This document shows positions 26,136 to 35,894 of a stretch of 64,000 nucleotides of DNA, one piece after another. Position numbers and translations under genes: made by a program. Positions within the stretch are counted from its first letter, which is position 1; the number at the start of each line of letters is the position of its first letter. The notes under the pieces are model-generated. The model did no database searches, was not told the DNA's origin, and worked only from the letters and a program-made list of their open reading frames with translations. This DNA comes from Achromobacter spanius (GTDB taxonomy: Bacteria > Pseudomonadota > Gammaproteobacteria > Burkholderiales > Burkholderiaceae_B), in NCBI RefSeq assembly GCF_003994415.1, contig NZ_CP034689.1, positions 1,612,001 to 1,676,000 on the forward strand. The letters are read 5' to 3'.

Positions 26136-27932
26136 ATGTCTAGCACCGACGCCCGTATCGCCCAATTGCGGCAGGCCATGAGCCGCCGCGGCCTGTCCGC
26201 CTATATCGTTCCGTCTTCGGACCCGCACCTGTCCGAGTACCTGCCGGCGCGCTGGCAGGGGCGGCGCTGGTTGTCGGGCTTCACCGGGTCGGTTGGCACG
26301 CTGGTCGTCACGGCCGACTTCGCAGGCTTGTGGGTGGACAGCCGCTATTGGGTGCAGGCCGAGGCGCAACTGGCTGGCACCGGCGTGCAGTTGATGAAGA
26401 TCGCGCTGGCGTCCACGCCGGGTCATGTCGACTGGCTGGCCGCCAACACCCGCGCGGGCGATGTCATCGGCGTTGACGGCCAGGTGCTGGGTCTGGGCGC
26501 GTTTCGCGCCTTGTCGGCGGCTGCCGTCAAGTCCGGCGCCACGCTGGAAATCCGGGAAGATTTGTTGGACGAGATCTGGACCGACCGCGCGGGCCTGCCC
26601 GACGCGAAGATTTACGAACATGTCGCGCCCGAGGCCTGCGTGGCGCGTGCCGACAAGCTGGCGCAGGTGCGTGACGCCATGCGGGCGCACGGCGCCGATG
26701 TGCATTTCATTTGCACCGTGGACGATATCGCGTGGTTGCTGAACCTGCGCGGCGCGGACGTGGATTACAACCCGGTGTTCGTTGGCCATGCGCTGATCGG
26801 CCTGGACCACGCCACGCTGTTCGTGGCGGATGGCAAGATCGACGACGCACTGCGCGCCACGCTGGCCGCCGATGGCGTCGAAGTGGCCGCGTACGCACAG
26901 GCCGCGGACGCCCTGGCTTCGCTGGAACTGGACCAAAAGCTGCTGATTGATCCGGCGCGCGTCACCTGCGGTGTGTTCCACGCCATGGATCCGGCGGTGC
27001 CGCGCATTGAAGCGATCAACCCGTCCACCTTGCTGAAGTCGCGCAAGACCGATGCCGAACTGGCGCATGTGCGGCGGGCGATGGCGCAGGACGGGGCGGC
27101 GCTCTGTGAATTCTTTGCCTGGTTCGAAGGCGCACAGGGCAAGGAAACCATTACCGAACTGACGATCGACGAGCAGATCACCGCCGCCCGCGCCCGCCGC
27201 CCGGCCTACGTCTGCCCCAGCTTTGCCACCATTGCCGGCTTCAACGCCAATGGCGCCATGCCGCATTACCGCGCCACGCCGGAATCGCATGCCACCATCG
27301 AAGGCGATGGCCTGCTGCTGATCGATTCGGGTGGCCAGTACCTGGGCGGCACCACCGACATCACGCGGGTGGTTGCGGTGGGCACGCCCAGCGCCGACCA
27401 GAAAGTGGATTTCACGCTGGTGCTCAAGGGCATGATCGCGCTGTCGCGCGCGTCCTTCCCGCGCGGCACGCCGTCGCCCATGCTGGATGCGATTGCGCGT
27501 GCGCCCATCTGGGAAGGCGGCGCGGAATACGGCCATGGCACCGGCCACGGCGTGGGCTATTTTCTGAATGTGCACGAAGGCCCGCAGGTAATTTCCTACC
27601 GCGCGATGCCGGGGCCGCATACCGCGATGGAGCCGGGCATGATCACGTCGAACGAACCGGGCATCTATCGCCCGGGCCGTTGGGGCGTGCGTATCGAAAA
27701 CCTGGTCGCCAACCGCAGCTGGCTGACGTCCGAGCTAGGCGAGTTCCTGTGCTTTGAAACGCTGACGCTGTGCCCGATCGACACGCGCTGCATTGAAGTA
27801 TCGCTGCTGCGCGCCGACGAAATCGCCTGGCTGAACGACTATCACAAGACGGTCTTCGACCGCCTGTCACCCTTGGTCGAAGGCGAAGCCCTGGCCTGGC
27901 TGGAACGCAGCACGGCGCCGCTAAACGCGTAA
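26136..27932 (+). CDS. pepP: aminopeptidase P (Xaa-Pro aminopeptidase), M24B
   Basis: The 598-residue three-domain aminopeptidase P removes N-terminal residues preceding proline. Two creatinase-like N-terminal domains (about 1-310) precede a pita-bread M24 domain. Metal ligands are Asp397 in LLLIDSGG, Asp408 in GGTTDITR, His471 in GHGTGHGVG, Glu507 in SNEPGIY and a glutamate in FETLTL. The length matches the long eukaryote-like type. It closes the peptidase cluster 14 bases after the M55 gene and is followed by the tandem repeat array. The symbol follows function; several unrelated loci carry it. Confidence 0.9.
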   Translation: MSSTDARIAQLRQAMSRRGLSAYIVPSSDPHLSEYLPARWQGRRWLSGFTGSVGTLVVTADFAGLWVDSRYWVQAEAQLAGTGVQLMKIALASTPGHVDWLAANTRAGDVIGVDGQVLGLGAFRALSAAAVKSGATLEIREDLLDEIWTDRAGLPDAKIYEHVAPEACVARADKLAQVRDAMRAHGADVHFICTVDDIAWLLNLRGADVDYNPVFVGHALIGLDHATLFVADGKIDDALRATLAADGVEVAAYAQAADALASLELDQKLLIDPARVTCGVFHAMDPAVPRIEAINPSTLLKSRKTDAELAHVRRAMAQDGAALCEFFAWFEGAQGKETITELTIDEQITAARARRPAYVCPSFATIAGFNANGAMPHYRATPESHATIEGDGLLLIDSGGQYLGGTTDITRVVAVGTPSADQKVDFTLVLKGMIALSRASFPRGTPSPMLDAIARAPIWEGGAEYGHGTGHGVGYFLNVHEGPQVISYRAMPGPHTAMEPGMITSNEPGIYRPGRWGVRIENLVANRSWLTSELGEFLCFETLTLCPIDTRCIEVSLLRADEIAWLNDYHKTVFDRLSPLVEGEALAWLERSTAPLNA

Positions 27933-27947
27933 GCACCACGCGGCACC

Positions 27948-28426
27948 GCCCGATGGGTTGCGCGCGGCGTTCGGCAATTCATTGCTGCCCAGCCGCGCGC
28001 GCTTCACCCATCCTACGATCAGACGTTGCACGCACCCGGTAGGATGGGTGAAGCGCGGCAGGCACTGGGCAAGAAAGAAACAGCCCAACGCGCGCAACCC
28101 ATCGAGCAACGGTCGAGCGTCAACGGCCCATTGCAAGAACGTCGCATCGCCCGATGGGTTACGCGCGGCATGCGGCAATTCACTGGCTCCCAGCCGTGCG
28201 CGCTTCACCCATCCTACGATCAGACGTTGCACGCACCCGGTAGGATGGGTGAAGCGCGGCAGGCACTGGGCAAGAAAGAAACCGCCCAACGCGCGCAACC
28301 CATCAGGCAACGGTCGCGCGTCAACGGCTCACCGCAAGAACGCTGCACCGCCCGATGGGTTGCGCGCGGCATGCGGCAATTCACTGATTCCCTGCCGCGC
28401 GCGCTTCACCCATCCTACGATCCTAC
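27948..28426. repeat. tandem array of a BIME/MITE-like element, period 201 bp
   Basis: Two near-identical 179-bp elements (28039-28217 and 28240-28418), each running from GTAGGATGGGTGAAGCGCG to its inverted copy, are separated by identical 22-bp spacers. A left-truncated third copy starts near 27948. The phase point CGATGGGT recurs at 27951, 28152 and 28353, so the period is exactly 201 bp. Inner CGATGGGTT and AACCCATC arms give each element a two-REP structure. A further CTAC at 28423-28426 contains the stop of the convergent membrane-protein gene. Open frames across the array are repeat artefacts. Confidence 0.9.
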
Positions 28427-29412
28427 GCAGTGTGCGCCTGGCGATACAGCGCCAGCTTGCCGAGGATGCATCCCACGGCCAGCAGCGCGGCATAAGCCGC
28501 CAGTGCCGCCACGCCCGCGCCTATGGATTGAGCCGCGCGCATCAGTTGGCTCCAGCTCATTGCCTGGATGACCAGATAGCCGATGCCGATACCCAGCGCC
28601 TGCGCCAGCCAGAACACAATCGTGCCGTGGACCACGGCCCGCCCCGGCCCCACTGCGCCCATCTGGCGCGGCAAAATGTTCAGGCAAACCAGCGTGCACA
28701 GCACCAACAGCAGCGCGGGCAGAACCAGATACCCCAACACGAAAGACGGCCAGTCGGCATTTAGAAACAGCATTTGCAGATAGCCGCCCAAGACGATCGA
28801 CACGGTCAACTGCCAGGCAAGCACGGTCAGGCCGGTGTTCCAGGCCGCGTGGCGCCGATCATAAGCGGGCGCGCCCGCCTGCCCCGTGCGTTGTACGGTC
28901 CAGGTGGCGATGCGCACGACCACGAACATACCGGCGATTTCCAACACGACGTTCACGACGCGAAAGAGCACGCCCATGGCGAGAAACTGCCCGGCCAGGT
29001 CGATGCCGAACCGCTCGGTCAGCGCGCCGCGTTGCACCATGAGGAATTGCATTCCGACGTTGTGCAGGTACGCGATGGCGGCCGAGACCATCAAGGTGTA
29101 GATCAACTGCAAGGCGATGAAGGTGCCGAACAGCTTGCGCGGTTCGTCCACGGCGGTGGTGTCGTGACGGCGAAGCCAGCCGTGCATCGTGCCCCACACC
29201 GTCAGCCCGATCATGACGGCGGACGCCACGATGTTGGTCAGCATGGGCATCAGATACTGAGGCTGGCTGTACATCTCGCGCATCTGCTCGGACTGGGGCA
29301 GGCCGAACATCGTGGTGCTTTGCACCAGCGCGGCGTAGACCAGGCGCACGATGACGGCAACAAGCGCCAGGCGCCAGGCAAGCGAAGAGGGGGATCGGGC
29401 GGAGGGGATCAT
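28423..29412 (-). CDS. hypothetical polytopic membrane protein
   Basis: The 330-residue protein has about eight hydrophobic segments, starting with LAWRLALVAVIVRLVYAAL and including ILTNIVASAVMIGL-like, VSAAIAYL, VLEIAGMFVVVRIATW, LPALLLVLCTLVCL and a C-terminal GVAALAAYAALLAVGCILGKLAL helix. I do not recognise a family or catalytic motif. ATG 29412 begins MIPSARSPSS; an upstream start at 29472 adds an odd hydrophobic stretch and neither has a clear ribosome site. Its TAG stop lies in the GTAG end of the neighbouring repeat array. Confidence 0.75.
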   Translation of the reverse strand: MIPSARSPSSLAWRLALVAVIVRLVYAALVQSTTMFGLPQSEQMREMYSQPQYLMPMLTNIVASAVMIGLTVWGTMHGWLRRHDTTAVDEPRKLFGTFIALQLIYTLMVSAAIAYLHNVGMQFLMVQRGALTERFGIDLAGQFLAMGVLFRVVNVVLEIAGMFVVVRIATWTVQRTGQAGAPAYDRRHAAWNTGLTVLAWQLTVSIVLGGYLQMLFLNADWPSFVLGYLVLPALLLVLCTLVCLNILPRQMGAVGPGRAVVHGTIVFWLAQALGIGIGYLVIQAMSWSQLMRAAQSIGAGVAALAAYAALLAVGCILGKLALYRQAHTA

Positions 29413-29581
29413 CGGCGAGGAGCGAGTGTTGAGAAAAAACAGCACCTGAAAATTAGGGATCGAACATATCACGGCGCTGTTCGCCCACGCGCAAGCGCCG
29501 CGTCGTGGGGCTCATTTGAGTGCTGCCAAATGTTACTCGTCACTCGCTAGGGGAAAACCCAAATAACTTCCGCCTCCCGGC

Positions 29582-29587
29582 TATAAT
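29582..29587 (+). promoter_or_regulatory. -10 element upstream of pyrG
   Basis: A consensus TATAAT at 29582-29587 lies 45 bases before the pyrG ATG. No good -35 hexamer is found at 16-18 bp spacing, so activity is uncertain. Confidence 0.4.
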
Positions 29588-29631
29588 CCAAATTTCCCGC
29601 ACGCGCCCGCTCGTCCCGGGTGCTCATTACG

Positions 29632-31284
29632 ATGACCAAATACGTATTTGTCACCGGCGGAGTGGTGTCTTCCCTGGGCAAGGGCATCGCCGCTGCGTCG
29701 CTCGCCGCCATCCTCGAGTCGCGTGGTTTGCAGGTCACCATGCTGAAGCTCGACCCGTACATCAACGTCGATCCGGGCACGATGAGCCCCTTCCAGCACG
29801 GTGAAGTGTTCGTCACCGAAGACGGCGCCGAAACCGATCTGGACCTGGGCCACTACGAGCGTTTCATTTCCGCTCGCATGCACAAGGTGAACAACTTCAC
29901 CACCGGCCAGATCTACGAATCGGTGCTGCGCAAGGAACGGCGTGGCGACTACCTGGGCAAGACTGTCCAGGTCATTCCGCACATCACCAACGAAATCCAG
30001 GACTTCATCGCTCGTGGCGCTGAAGCCGGCTGGAACGGCAACACGGACGTCGCCATCGTCGAAATCGGCGGCACCGTGGGCGACATCGAGTCCCTGCCGT
30101 TCCTGGAAGCCGCGCGCCAGATGAGCCTGCGCATGGGCCGCAACAACGCGGCCTTTGTGCATCTGACCCTGGTGCCCTTCATCGCCTCCGCCGGCGAATT
30201 GAAAACCAAGCCCACGCAGCACTCGGTGCAGAAGCTGCGCGAAATCGGTATCTATCCGAACGCGCTGCTGTGCCGCGCCGACCGTCCCATTCCGGACGAC
30301 GAGCGCGCCAAGATCTCGATGTTCTCGAACGTGCCGCTGGACGCCGTCATTTCCGTCTGGGATGCCGACTCCATCTACAAGATTCCCGCCATGCTGCACA
30401 AGCAAGGCGTGGACAACATCGTCTGCGAAGCGCTGGGCCTGACCCCGCCGCCGGCCGATCTGTCCATGTGGGACAACCTGGTCGAAGCGCTGGAGCATCC
30501 GCAGCATCAATTGACGATCGGCATGGTCGGCAAGTACGTCGACCTGACCGAATCGTACAAGTCGCTGACGGAAGCCCTGGTTCACGCCGGCATCCACACG
30601 CGCTCGAAGATCAACATCGAGTACATCGATTCGGAAGACATCGAAACCCGCGGCACCGATCAACTGAAGCATCTGGACGCCATTCTGGTGCCGGGCGGCT
30701 TCGGCAAGCGCGGTACCGAGGGCAAGATTGCCGCCATTCGCTTTGCCCGTGAAAACGGCGTGCCCTACCTGGGCATCTGCCTGGGCATGCAGTTGGCCGT
30801 CATCGAGTTCGCGCGCCATGTCGCTGGCCTGGGCGGCGCCAACAGCACGGAATTCGATCCGTCGGCGCCCCACCCGGTGGTGGCCCTGATCACCGAATGG
30901 ATGGACCGCGAAGGCAAGGTCGAAAAGCGCGACAACTCGTCCGACCTGGGCGGCACCATGCGCAAGGGCGCGCAGCGCGTGCCGATCAAGCCGGGCACCC
31001 GCGCGCAGACCATCTACGGCGACGAAGTGAACGAGCGTCACCGTCACCGCTACGAGGTCAACAACGTCTACGTGCCGCGCCTGGAAGAGGCCGGCATGGT
31101 GATCAGCGCCCGCACGCCGACCGAAAACCTGCCGGAAATGATGGAATTGCCCAACCACCCGTGGTTTGTGGGTGTGCAGTTCCACCCGGAGTTCACGTCC
31201 ACCCCGCGTGATGGCCACCCGTTGTTCTCCAGCTATATCCGCGCCGCCATCGAGCAGAAGTCTCGCCGCGGTCAGGGGGCGTAA
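29632..31284 (+). CDS. pyrG: CTP synthase
   Basis: The 550-residue enzyme makes CTP from UTP, ATP and glutamine. The synthase domain (about 1-265) starts TKYVFVTGGVVSSLGKG with its nucleotide-binding loop and continues KLDPYINVDPGTMSPFQHGEVFV. A class I glutamine amidotransferase domain (about 290-545) carries nucleophile Cys383 in LGICLGMQ and the His-Glu pair in GVQFHPEF. ATG 29632 matches the conserved family start; an in-frame GTG at 29620 adds four residues. It heads the pyrG-DUF1330-eno-ftsB run. Confidence 0.96.
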   Translation: MTKYVFVTGGVVSSLGKGIAAASLAAILESRGLQVTMLKLDPYINVDPGTMSPFQHGEVFVTEDGAETDLDLGHYERFISARMHKVNNFTTGQIYESVLRKERRGDYLGKTVQVIPHITNEIQDFIARGAEAGWNGNTDVAIVEIGGTVGDIESLPFLEAARQMSLRMGRNNAAFVHLTLVPFIASAGELKTKPTQHSVQKLREIGIYPNALLCRADRPIPDDERAKISMFSNVPLDAVISVWDADSIYKIPAMLHKQGVDNIVCEALGLTPPPADLSMWDNLVEALEHPQHQLTIGMVGKYVDLTESYKSLTEALVHAGIHTRSKINIEYIDSEDIETRGTDQLKHLDAILVPGGFGKRGTEGKIAAIRFARENGVPYLGICLGMQLAVIEFARHVAGLGGANSTEFDPSAPHPVVALITEWMDREGKVEKRDNSSDLGGTMRKGAQRVPIKPGTRAQTIYGDEVNERHRHRYEVNNVYVPRLEEAGMVISARTPTENLPEMMELPNHPWFVGVQFHPEFTSTPRDGHPLFSSYIRAAIEQKSRRGQGA

Positions 31285-31342
31285 TGCGGGTGCGCGGTCT
31301 CGAGTTCCGTCAGCGGATCCTCGGGGCCGCGGCCCTGTCCCC

Positions 31343-31373
31343 CAGCGCCGCCCTATGCGGCGGCGCTGCTTTC
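31343..31373 (+). terminator. strong hairpin between pyrG and the DUF1330 gene
   Basis: CAGCGCCGCC (31343-31352) pairs perfectly with GGCGGCGCTG (31359-31368) around CTATGC and is followed by CTTTC. The T-tract is weak, so it may be a partial terminator or an mRNA-stabilising hairpin in the 202-base gap after pyrG. Confidence 0.55.
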
Positions 31374-31486
31374 GGATACAACCAATTAGCATCGGACAGG
31401 TGTCGCCAGGCCGCTTTGCGCGACACTGGCGGCTTCGCCGCATCCGGCGCAATCCCCTTTCAACGCCACTGCTCTGAAGGAACCCC

Positions 31487-31771
31487 ATGAGTGCTTACAT
31501 CATCGCCGAAGTCACGGTGACCAAGCCCGCGCAATACGAGGACTACAAGCGTCTGTCCACGCTCGCCATGCGCGCGTACGATGCCAAGGTCCTGGTGCGA
31601 GGCGGCGAGACCAAGCACCTTGAGGGGCGTAAGCCTGGTCGCACCGTCGTCCTGGAATTTCCGTCCATGACCGCCGCCCAGGCCTTTTACGACTCCTGGC
31701 AGTACCGCCGTGCCCGCAACGCCCGCGAGGGCGCGGCTGTCATGAATATGTTTATCGTTCAGGGAATGTAA
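31487..31771 (+). CDS. DUF1330 domain protein
   Basis: The 94-residue protein is one DUF1330 ferredoxin-like domain: SAYIIAEVTVTKPAQYEDYKR at the N-terminus, VLVRGGETKHLEG in the middle and VVLEFPSMTAAQAFYDSWQYRRAR before the C-terminus. Members form small dimeric alpha/beta barrels without an agreed function. GAAGGA lies 6 bases before the ATG. It sits 4 bases before eno, so it is almost certainly cotranscribed, an association common in betaproteobacteria. Confidence 0.9.
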   Translation: MSAYIIAEVTVTKPAQYEDYKRLSTLAMRAYDAKVLVRGGETKHLEGRKPGRTVVLEFPSMTAAQAFYDSWQYRRARNAREGAAVMNMFIVQGM

Positions 31772-31775
31772 AGTC

Positions 31776-33062
<1,287 letters not shown>

Positions 33063-33133
33063 TGGGAAGCGCGGTGGCAGCGCCTGGCGCCGCCACCGCA
33101 TCCGCGCCACGACTGCTCTGAGGGTTCTCGCGT

Positions 33134-33535
33134 ATGCGCCTGTTGTTCCTGGTGCTGTTCGTGCTGGTCGGCTTGATCCAATACCCGCTGTGGCTGGGTA
33201 AGGGGGGCTGGTTCAAGGTCTGGGATCTGCAACGCCAAGTGGCCGAGCAGCGCGAGACCAACGAAGGCCTGCGCGCGCGCAATGCGGCGCTGGAAGCCGA
33301 AGTGCGCGATCTTGAAGGGGGCACCGGAGCCATTGAAGAGCGTGCGCGCGGCGAATTGGGCATGATGCGCGAAGGCGAAGTGTTCGTCTATGTCTTGCCG
33401 AAGAATGCGCAGCCGCCCGCTGGCGCCGACGCGCTCACTTCCGACGCGGCGGCCAAGCCGGGTGCGCCCGCGCGCGCTGGCGGGCACGCCGGCAGAGCTC
33501 CAGCCAGCCCCACGAGCACCGCCCCACGGCACTGA
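33134..33535 (+). CDS. ftsB: cell division protein FtsB
   Basis: The 133-residue bitopic protein has one N-terminal membrane helix (LLFLVLFVLVGLIQYPLWL), then a coiled coil at about 32-65 (VAEQRETNEGLRARNAALEAEV) and the conserved AIEERARGELGMMREGEVFVYVLP segment. FtsB joins FtsL and FtsQ in the divisome. The C-terminal 40 residues are Ala/Pro/Gly-rich and longer than in E. coli FtsB. The position after eno is the classic context. No terminator is visible before the convergent TadE-like gene 11 bases away. Confidence 0.92.
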   Translation: MRLLFLVLFVLVGLIQYPLWLGKGGWFKVWDLQRQVAEQRETNEGLRARNAALEAEVRDLEGGTGAIEERARGELGMMREGEVFVYVLPKNAQPPAGADALTSDAAAKPGAPARAGGHAGRAPASPTSTAPRH

Positions 33536-33546
33536 CGGACACCTGT

Positions 33547-34278
33547 TCAGTTGCAACGGGCCTGGCGGCAGGTGCCGGCCACGATCTCGGCGGGATATCG
33601 CCCGCTGTCGGTCCAGTCGACAGGATCTGACTGCATCTCTATCTCCAGTTCAATCTGTATCGGCAGTAAGCCGTGTTGGCGGGCGACGCCGGCGTAGCTG
33701 GCGTTGTTGCGCCCTGATGCCGCCAGCACGGCCCGCACGGGCGCAAGCCAAGGCTTGTGCAGATAGGTCAGGCGCAAAGTCAGTGTGTTGGCCTGGAATA
33801 TGCTGGGGCCACCCGGGCGCGGCGGCCGGCGGGCGTGTTGCAGATCCTGGTAGCTGTTGTCGATGGTTCGGCGGGCTGGCGCTGCGGGCACGTTCAGTCC
33901 GCTGCCGCCATGCTCGCGGAACGCGCGGGCGTTGGGTCCCAGTACTTCGATGCGCCAGGGTGTCAATCCGACTGACTTGCCGAGTTCGGACTGAACGCGC
34001 GTCAGTTCCCGACGGGCGCCTGTTTCGCCGTGGGCGCTGGCGTACAAGGGCAGCAGACCGTGAAGAAAAGCGTCGCGCATGGGGATGGGGTCGCCGTGGG
34101 CCGTTGCCCCGGCACGAGCCGCCTCCATCAGTGCCACATGCGTCATCTGGCGCACGGCTTGCCAGCGCGCGGCTTCGACACCCAGCAGGCCCAGCAGCAG
34201 CACCATGGCGCCAGCTACGGCGAATTCAATGGCGGCGGCGCCCCGCTGATGCGGCGCGGCAAAGAAAATGGCGGTCAT
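33547..34278 (-). CDS. TadE/TadG-like pilus assembly protein, orphan
   Basis: The 243-residue protein starts with a TadE-like pseudopilin segment: basic HQRG, then AAAIEFAVAGAMVLLLGLLGVEAARW, where the Gly with a Glu five residues on resembles a prepilin peptidase site. The remainder is a soluble region without clear motifs, apart from a C-terminal Cys pair (GTCRQARC). No other tad/flp genes lie nearby. ATG 34278 starts just before the basic stretch; ATG 34302, with AGGCGG upstream, is an alternative adding eight residues. Confidence 0.78.
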   Translation of the reverse strand: MTAIFFAAPHQRGAAAIEFAVAGAMVLLLGLLGVEAARWQAVRQMTHVALMEAARAGATAHGDPIPMRDAFLHGLLPLYASAHGETGARRELTRVQSELGKSVGLTPWRIEVLGPNARAFREHGGSGLNVPAAPARRTIDNSYQDLQHARRPPRPGGPSIFQANTLTLRLTYLHKPWLAPVRAVLAASGRNNASYAGVARQHGLLPIQIELEIEMQSDPVDWTDSGRYPAEIVAGTCRQARCN

Positions 34279-34367
34279 GGCTGCGCAGTGTGGCGCGGGC
34301 ATGACCGCCTGTCGATACGGACAATCCGGTGTGATGGAAACGTCCCGTCTGGCGGGACGAGGCAACT

Positions 34368-35297
34368 TCAGTGCACGGTGGGAGGGACGTCATCAGCCGC
34401 GGGCTGATGCGGTGAGAACAACGTGGCGCAGTCGACGGCATCGAATTTGTAGGGTTTGCCGCAGAAATCGCAAGACACGTCCACCTGACCGCGTTCGGCC
34501 AGCACGCTATTGACTTCCTCTTCACCCAACGAGCGCAGCATGCTGGCAACGCGTTCGCGAGTGCAAGGGCAGTGCCAGCGCACGGTGGCAGGGTCGAACG
34601 CCAGCAGGGTGTCTTCCCAGAACAGGCGATGGATCAGGGTGTCGATATCGGCTTCCAGCACTTCGTCTCGCTTGAGCGTGCTGGCCAGCGCAACGACGCG
34701 GTCCCAGGTATCGGCGGCCGCCTGCTCGGTCAGCAGGGGGGCGTCGGTGCCGCCATGGAAAGGCAGGCGCTGCACGAGCATGCCGGCGGCATGGTCGGCG
34801 TCGGCGGCCAGCCACAAGCGCGTGTCGAGCTGTTCGGAAGCCTTCATGTAATGCTGCAACGCTTGCGCCACCGTATCGCCTTCCAGCGGCACGATGCCCT
34901 GGTAGGTTTGCTGGCCGGGCAGCTTGCGCTGCGGGTCCAGCACCACGATGAAGCGGCCGTTGCCGCCGGGGTTCAGCAGGCTTTGCATGGTGCCGTCGGC
35001 GGGCACTTCGTGGCCTTCGCGCACCTTGACGGTGGCGCGCAGGCTCAGGTCTGAACGGCATTCAACCACCAGCAAGGCGATGGGGCCGTCGCCCTGGATC
35101 TGCAGCACCAGCGAGCCGTCGAACTTGATGTTGGCGGCAAGCAGGGTGGAGGCGGCGACGAGTTCGCCCAGCAGGTGGGTGATGGCGGGCGGGTAGTCGT
35201 GGTTGGCCTGGACGGCCTTCCACGTGGCGTCCAGGCGCACGGCCTGAATGCGAACGCTGCGGTCTTCGGTAAGGTATTTTTTGAGCTGATCGGTCAT
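34368..35297 (-). CDS. hslO: redox-regulated chaperone Hsp33
   Basis: The 309-residue cytoplasmic holdase is activated by oxidation. Its zinc-binding redox switch is Cys243-x-Cys245 (WHCPCTRERV) and Cys276-x-x-Cys279 (SCDFCGKPYKFD) at the C-terminus; the N-terminal domain has VRIQAVRLDATWKAV and GNGRFIVVLDPQRKLPGQQTYQGIVPL in part. The length is slightly above E. coli Hsp33, through a short polar C-terminal extension. The TadE-like gene follows after 89 bases on the same strand. Confidence 0.95.
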   Translation of the reverse strand: MTDQLKKYLTEDRSVRIQAVRLDATWKAVQANHDYPPAITHLLGELVAASTLLAANIKFDGSLVLQIQGDGPIALLVVECRSDLSLRATVKVREGHEVPADGTMQSLLNPGGNGRFIVVLDPQRKLPGQQTYQGIVPLEGDTVAQALQHYMKASEQLDTRLWLAADADHAAGMLVQRLPFHGGTDAPLLTEQAAADTWDRVVALASTLKRDEVLEADIDTLIHRLFWEDTLLAFDPATVRWHCPCTRERVASMLRSLGEEEVNSVLAERGQVDVSCDFCGKPYKFDAVDCATLFSPHQPAADDVPPTVH

Positions 35298-35369
35298 GGG
35301 CGAATGTTAGCCGATCAGGCGGCCCAATTCCCGTGCTGCCAGCAGGGCTTCGGGCGCTGCCCGGGGCGC

Positions 35370-35891
35370 TCAGGCCAAGCGTTTTAGCGCGGTCTTGTAG
35401 TGTTGGCCGCGCGCCACGTAATGAGCGGTATTTTTGTGCAAATTGGCGATTTCCTCTTCCGAGAGTTCGCGCACCACCTTGCCAATGCCGATCACCAGCG
35501 AGTTGTCCGGAATGACCCGGCCTTCGGGAATGATCGCGCCCGCGCCGATCAGGCAGTTACGGCCGACCACGGCGTTGTTCAGCACGATGGCCTGCATGCC
35601 CACCAGCGCGCCTTCGTGGATGGTGCAGCCGTGCAGCATGGCCTGATGGCCCACCGTGACGTTCGGGCCGATCGTCATGGGACAGCCACTGTCCACATGC
35701 AGGACGCTGGATTCCTGAATATTGGTGCCATGGCGGATCAGGATGGCGTCGTTGTCGCCCCGGATCGATACGTGCGACCAGATGCTGACGCCGGCTTCCA
35801 GCGTGACGTTGCCGATGAGGTCGGCGCTATCGGCGACGTAGGCGGCGGGGTCGATGTTGGGGGTCAGATCATCAAGCTGGTAAATGGGCAT
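35370..35891 (-). CDS. gamma-type carbonic anhydrase family protein
   Basis: The 173-residue left-handed beta-helix protein is of the YrdA/CaiE type. Hexapeptide repeats run from about residue 15 to 125. The three zinc-site histidines of the family correspond to those in SVLHVDSGC and VGHQAMLHGC. It begins MPIYQLDDLTPNIDP, typical of the group. Carbonic anhydrase activity varies in this family. The gene starts 3 bases after the acyl-CoA synthetase stop, so the two are cotranscribed. Confidence 0.9.
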   Translation of the reverse strand: MPIYQLDDLTPNIDPAAYVADSADLIGNVTLEAGVSIWSHVSIRGDNDAILIRHGTNIQESSVLHVDSGCPMTIGPNVTVGHQAMLHGCTIHEGALVGMQAIVLNNAVVGRNCLIGAGAIIPEGRVIPDNSLVIGIGKVVRELSEEEIANLHKNTAHYVARGQHYKTALKRLA

Positions 35892-35894
35892 TGC

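Noticed and set aside
27948..28426. CRISPR array
   Set aside because: The repeats are 179 bp with inverted ends, the spacer is identical between copies, and no cas genes are near.
27958..28764. Open frames running through the 201-bp repeat array
   Set aside because: Their products repeat in step with the DNA repeats and then run antisense into the membrane protein gene; they arise from the repeat unit.
31284..31490. 68-codon frame starting in the TAATG overlap with the pyrG stop
   Set aside because: It encodes across a strong hairpin, has no family resemblance and overlaps the DUF1330 start; coupling alone is not enough.
33390..34304. Plus-strand frame overlapping ftsB and the TadE-like gene
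   Set aside because: Arg/Pro-rich shadow product overlapping two supported genes in other frames.
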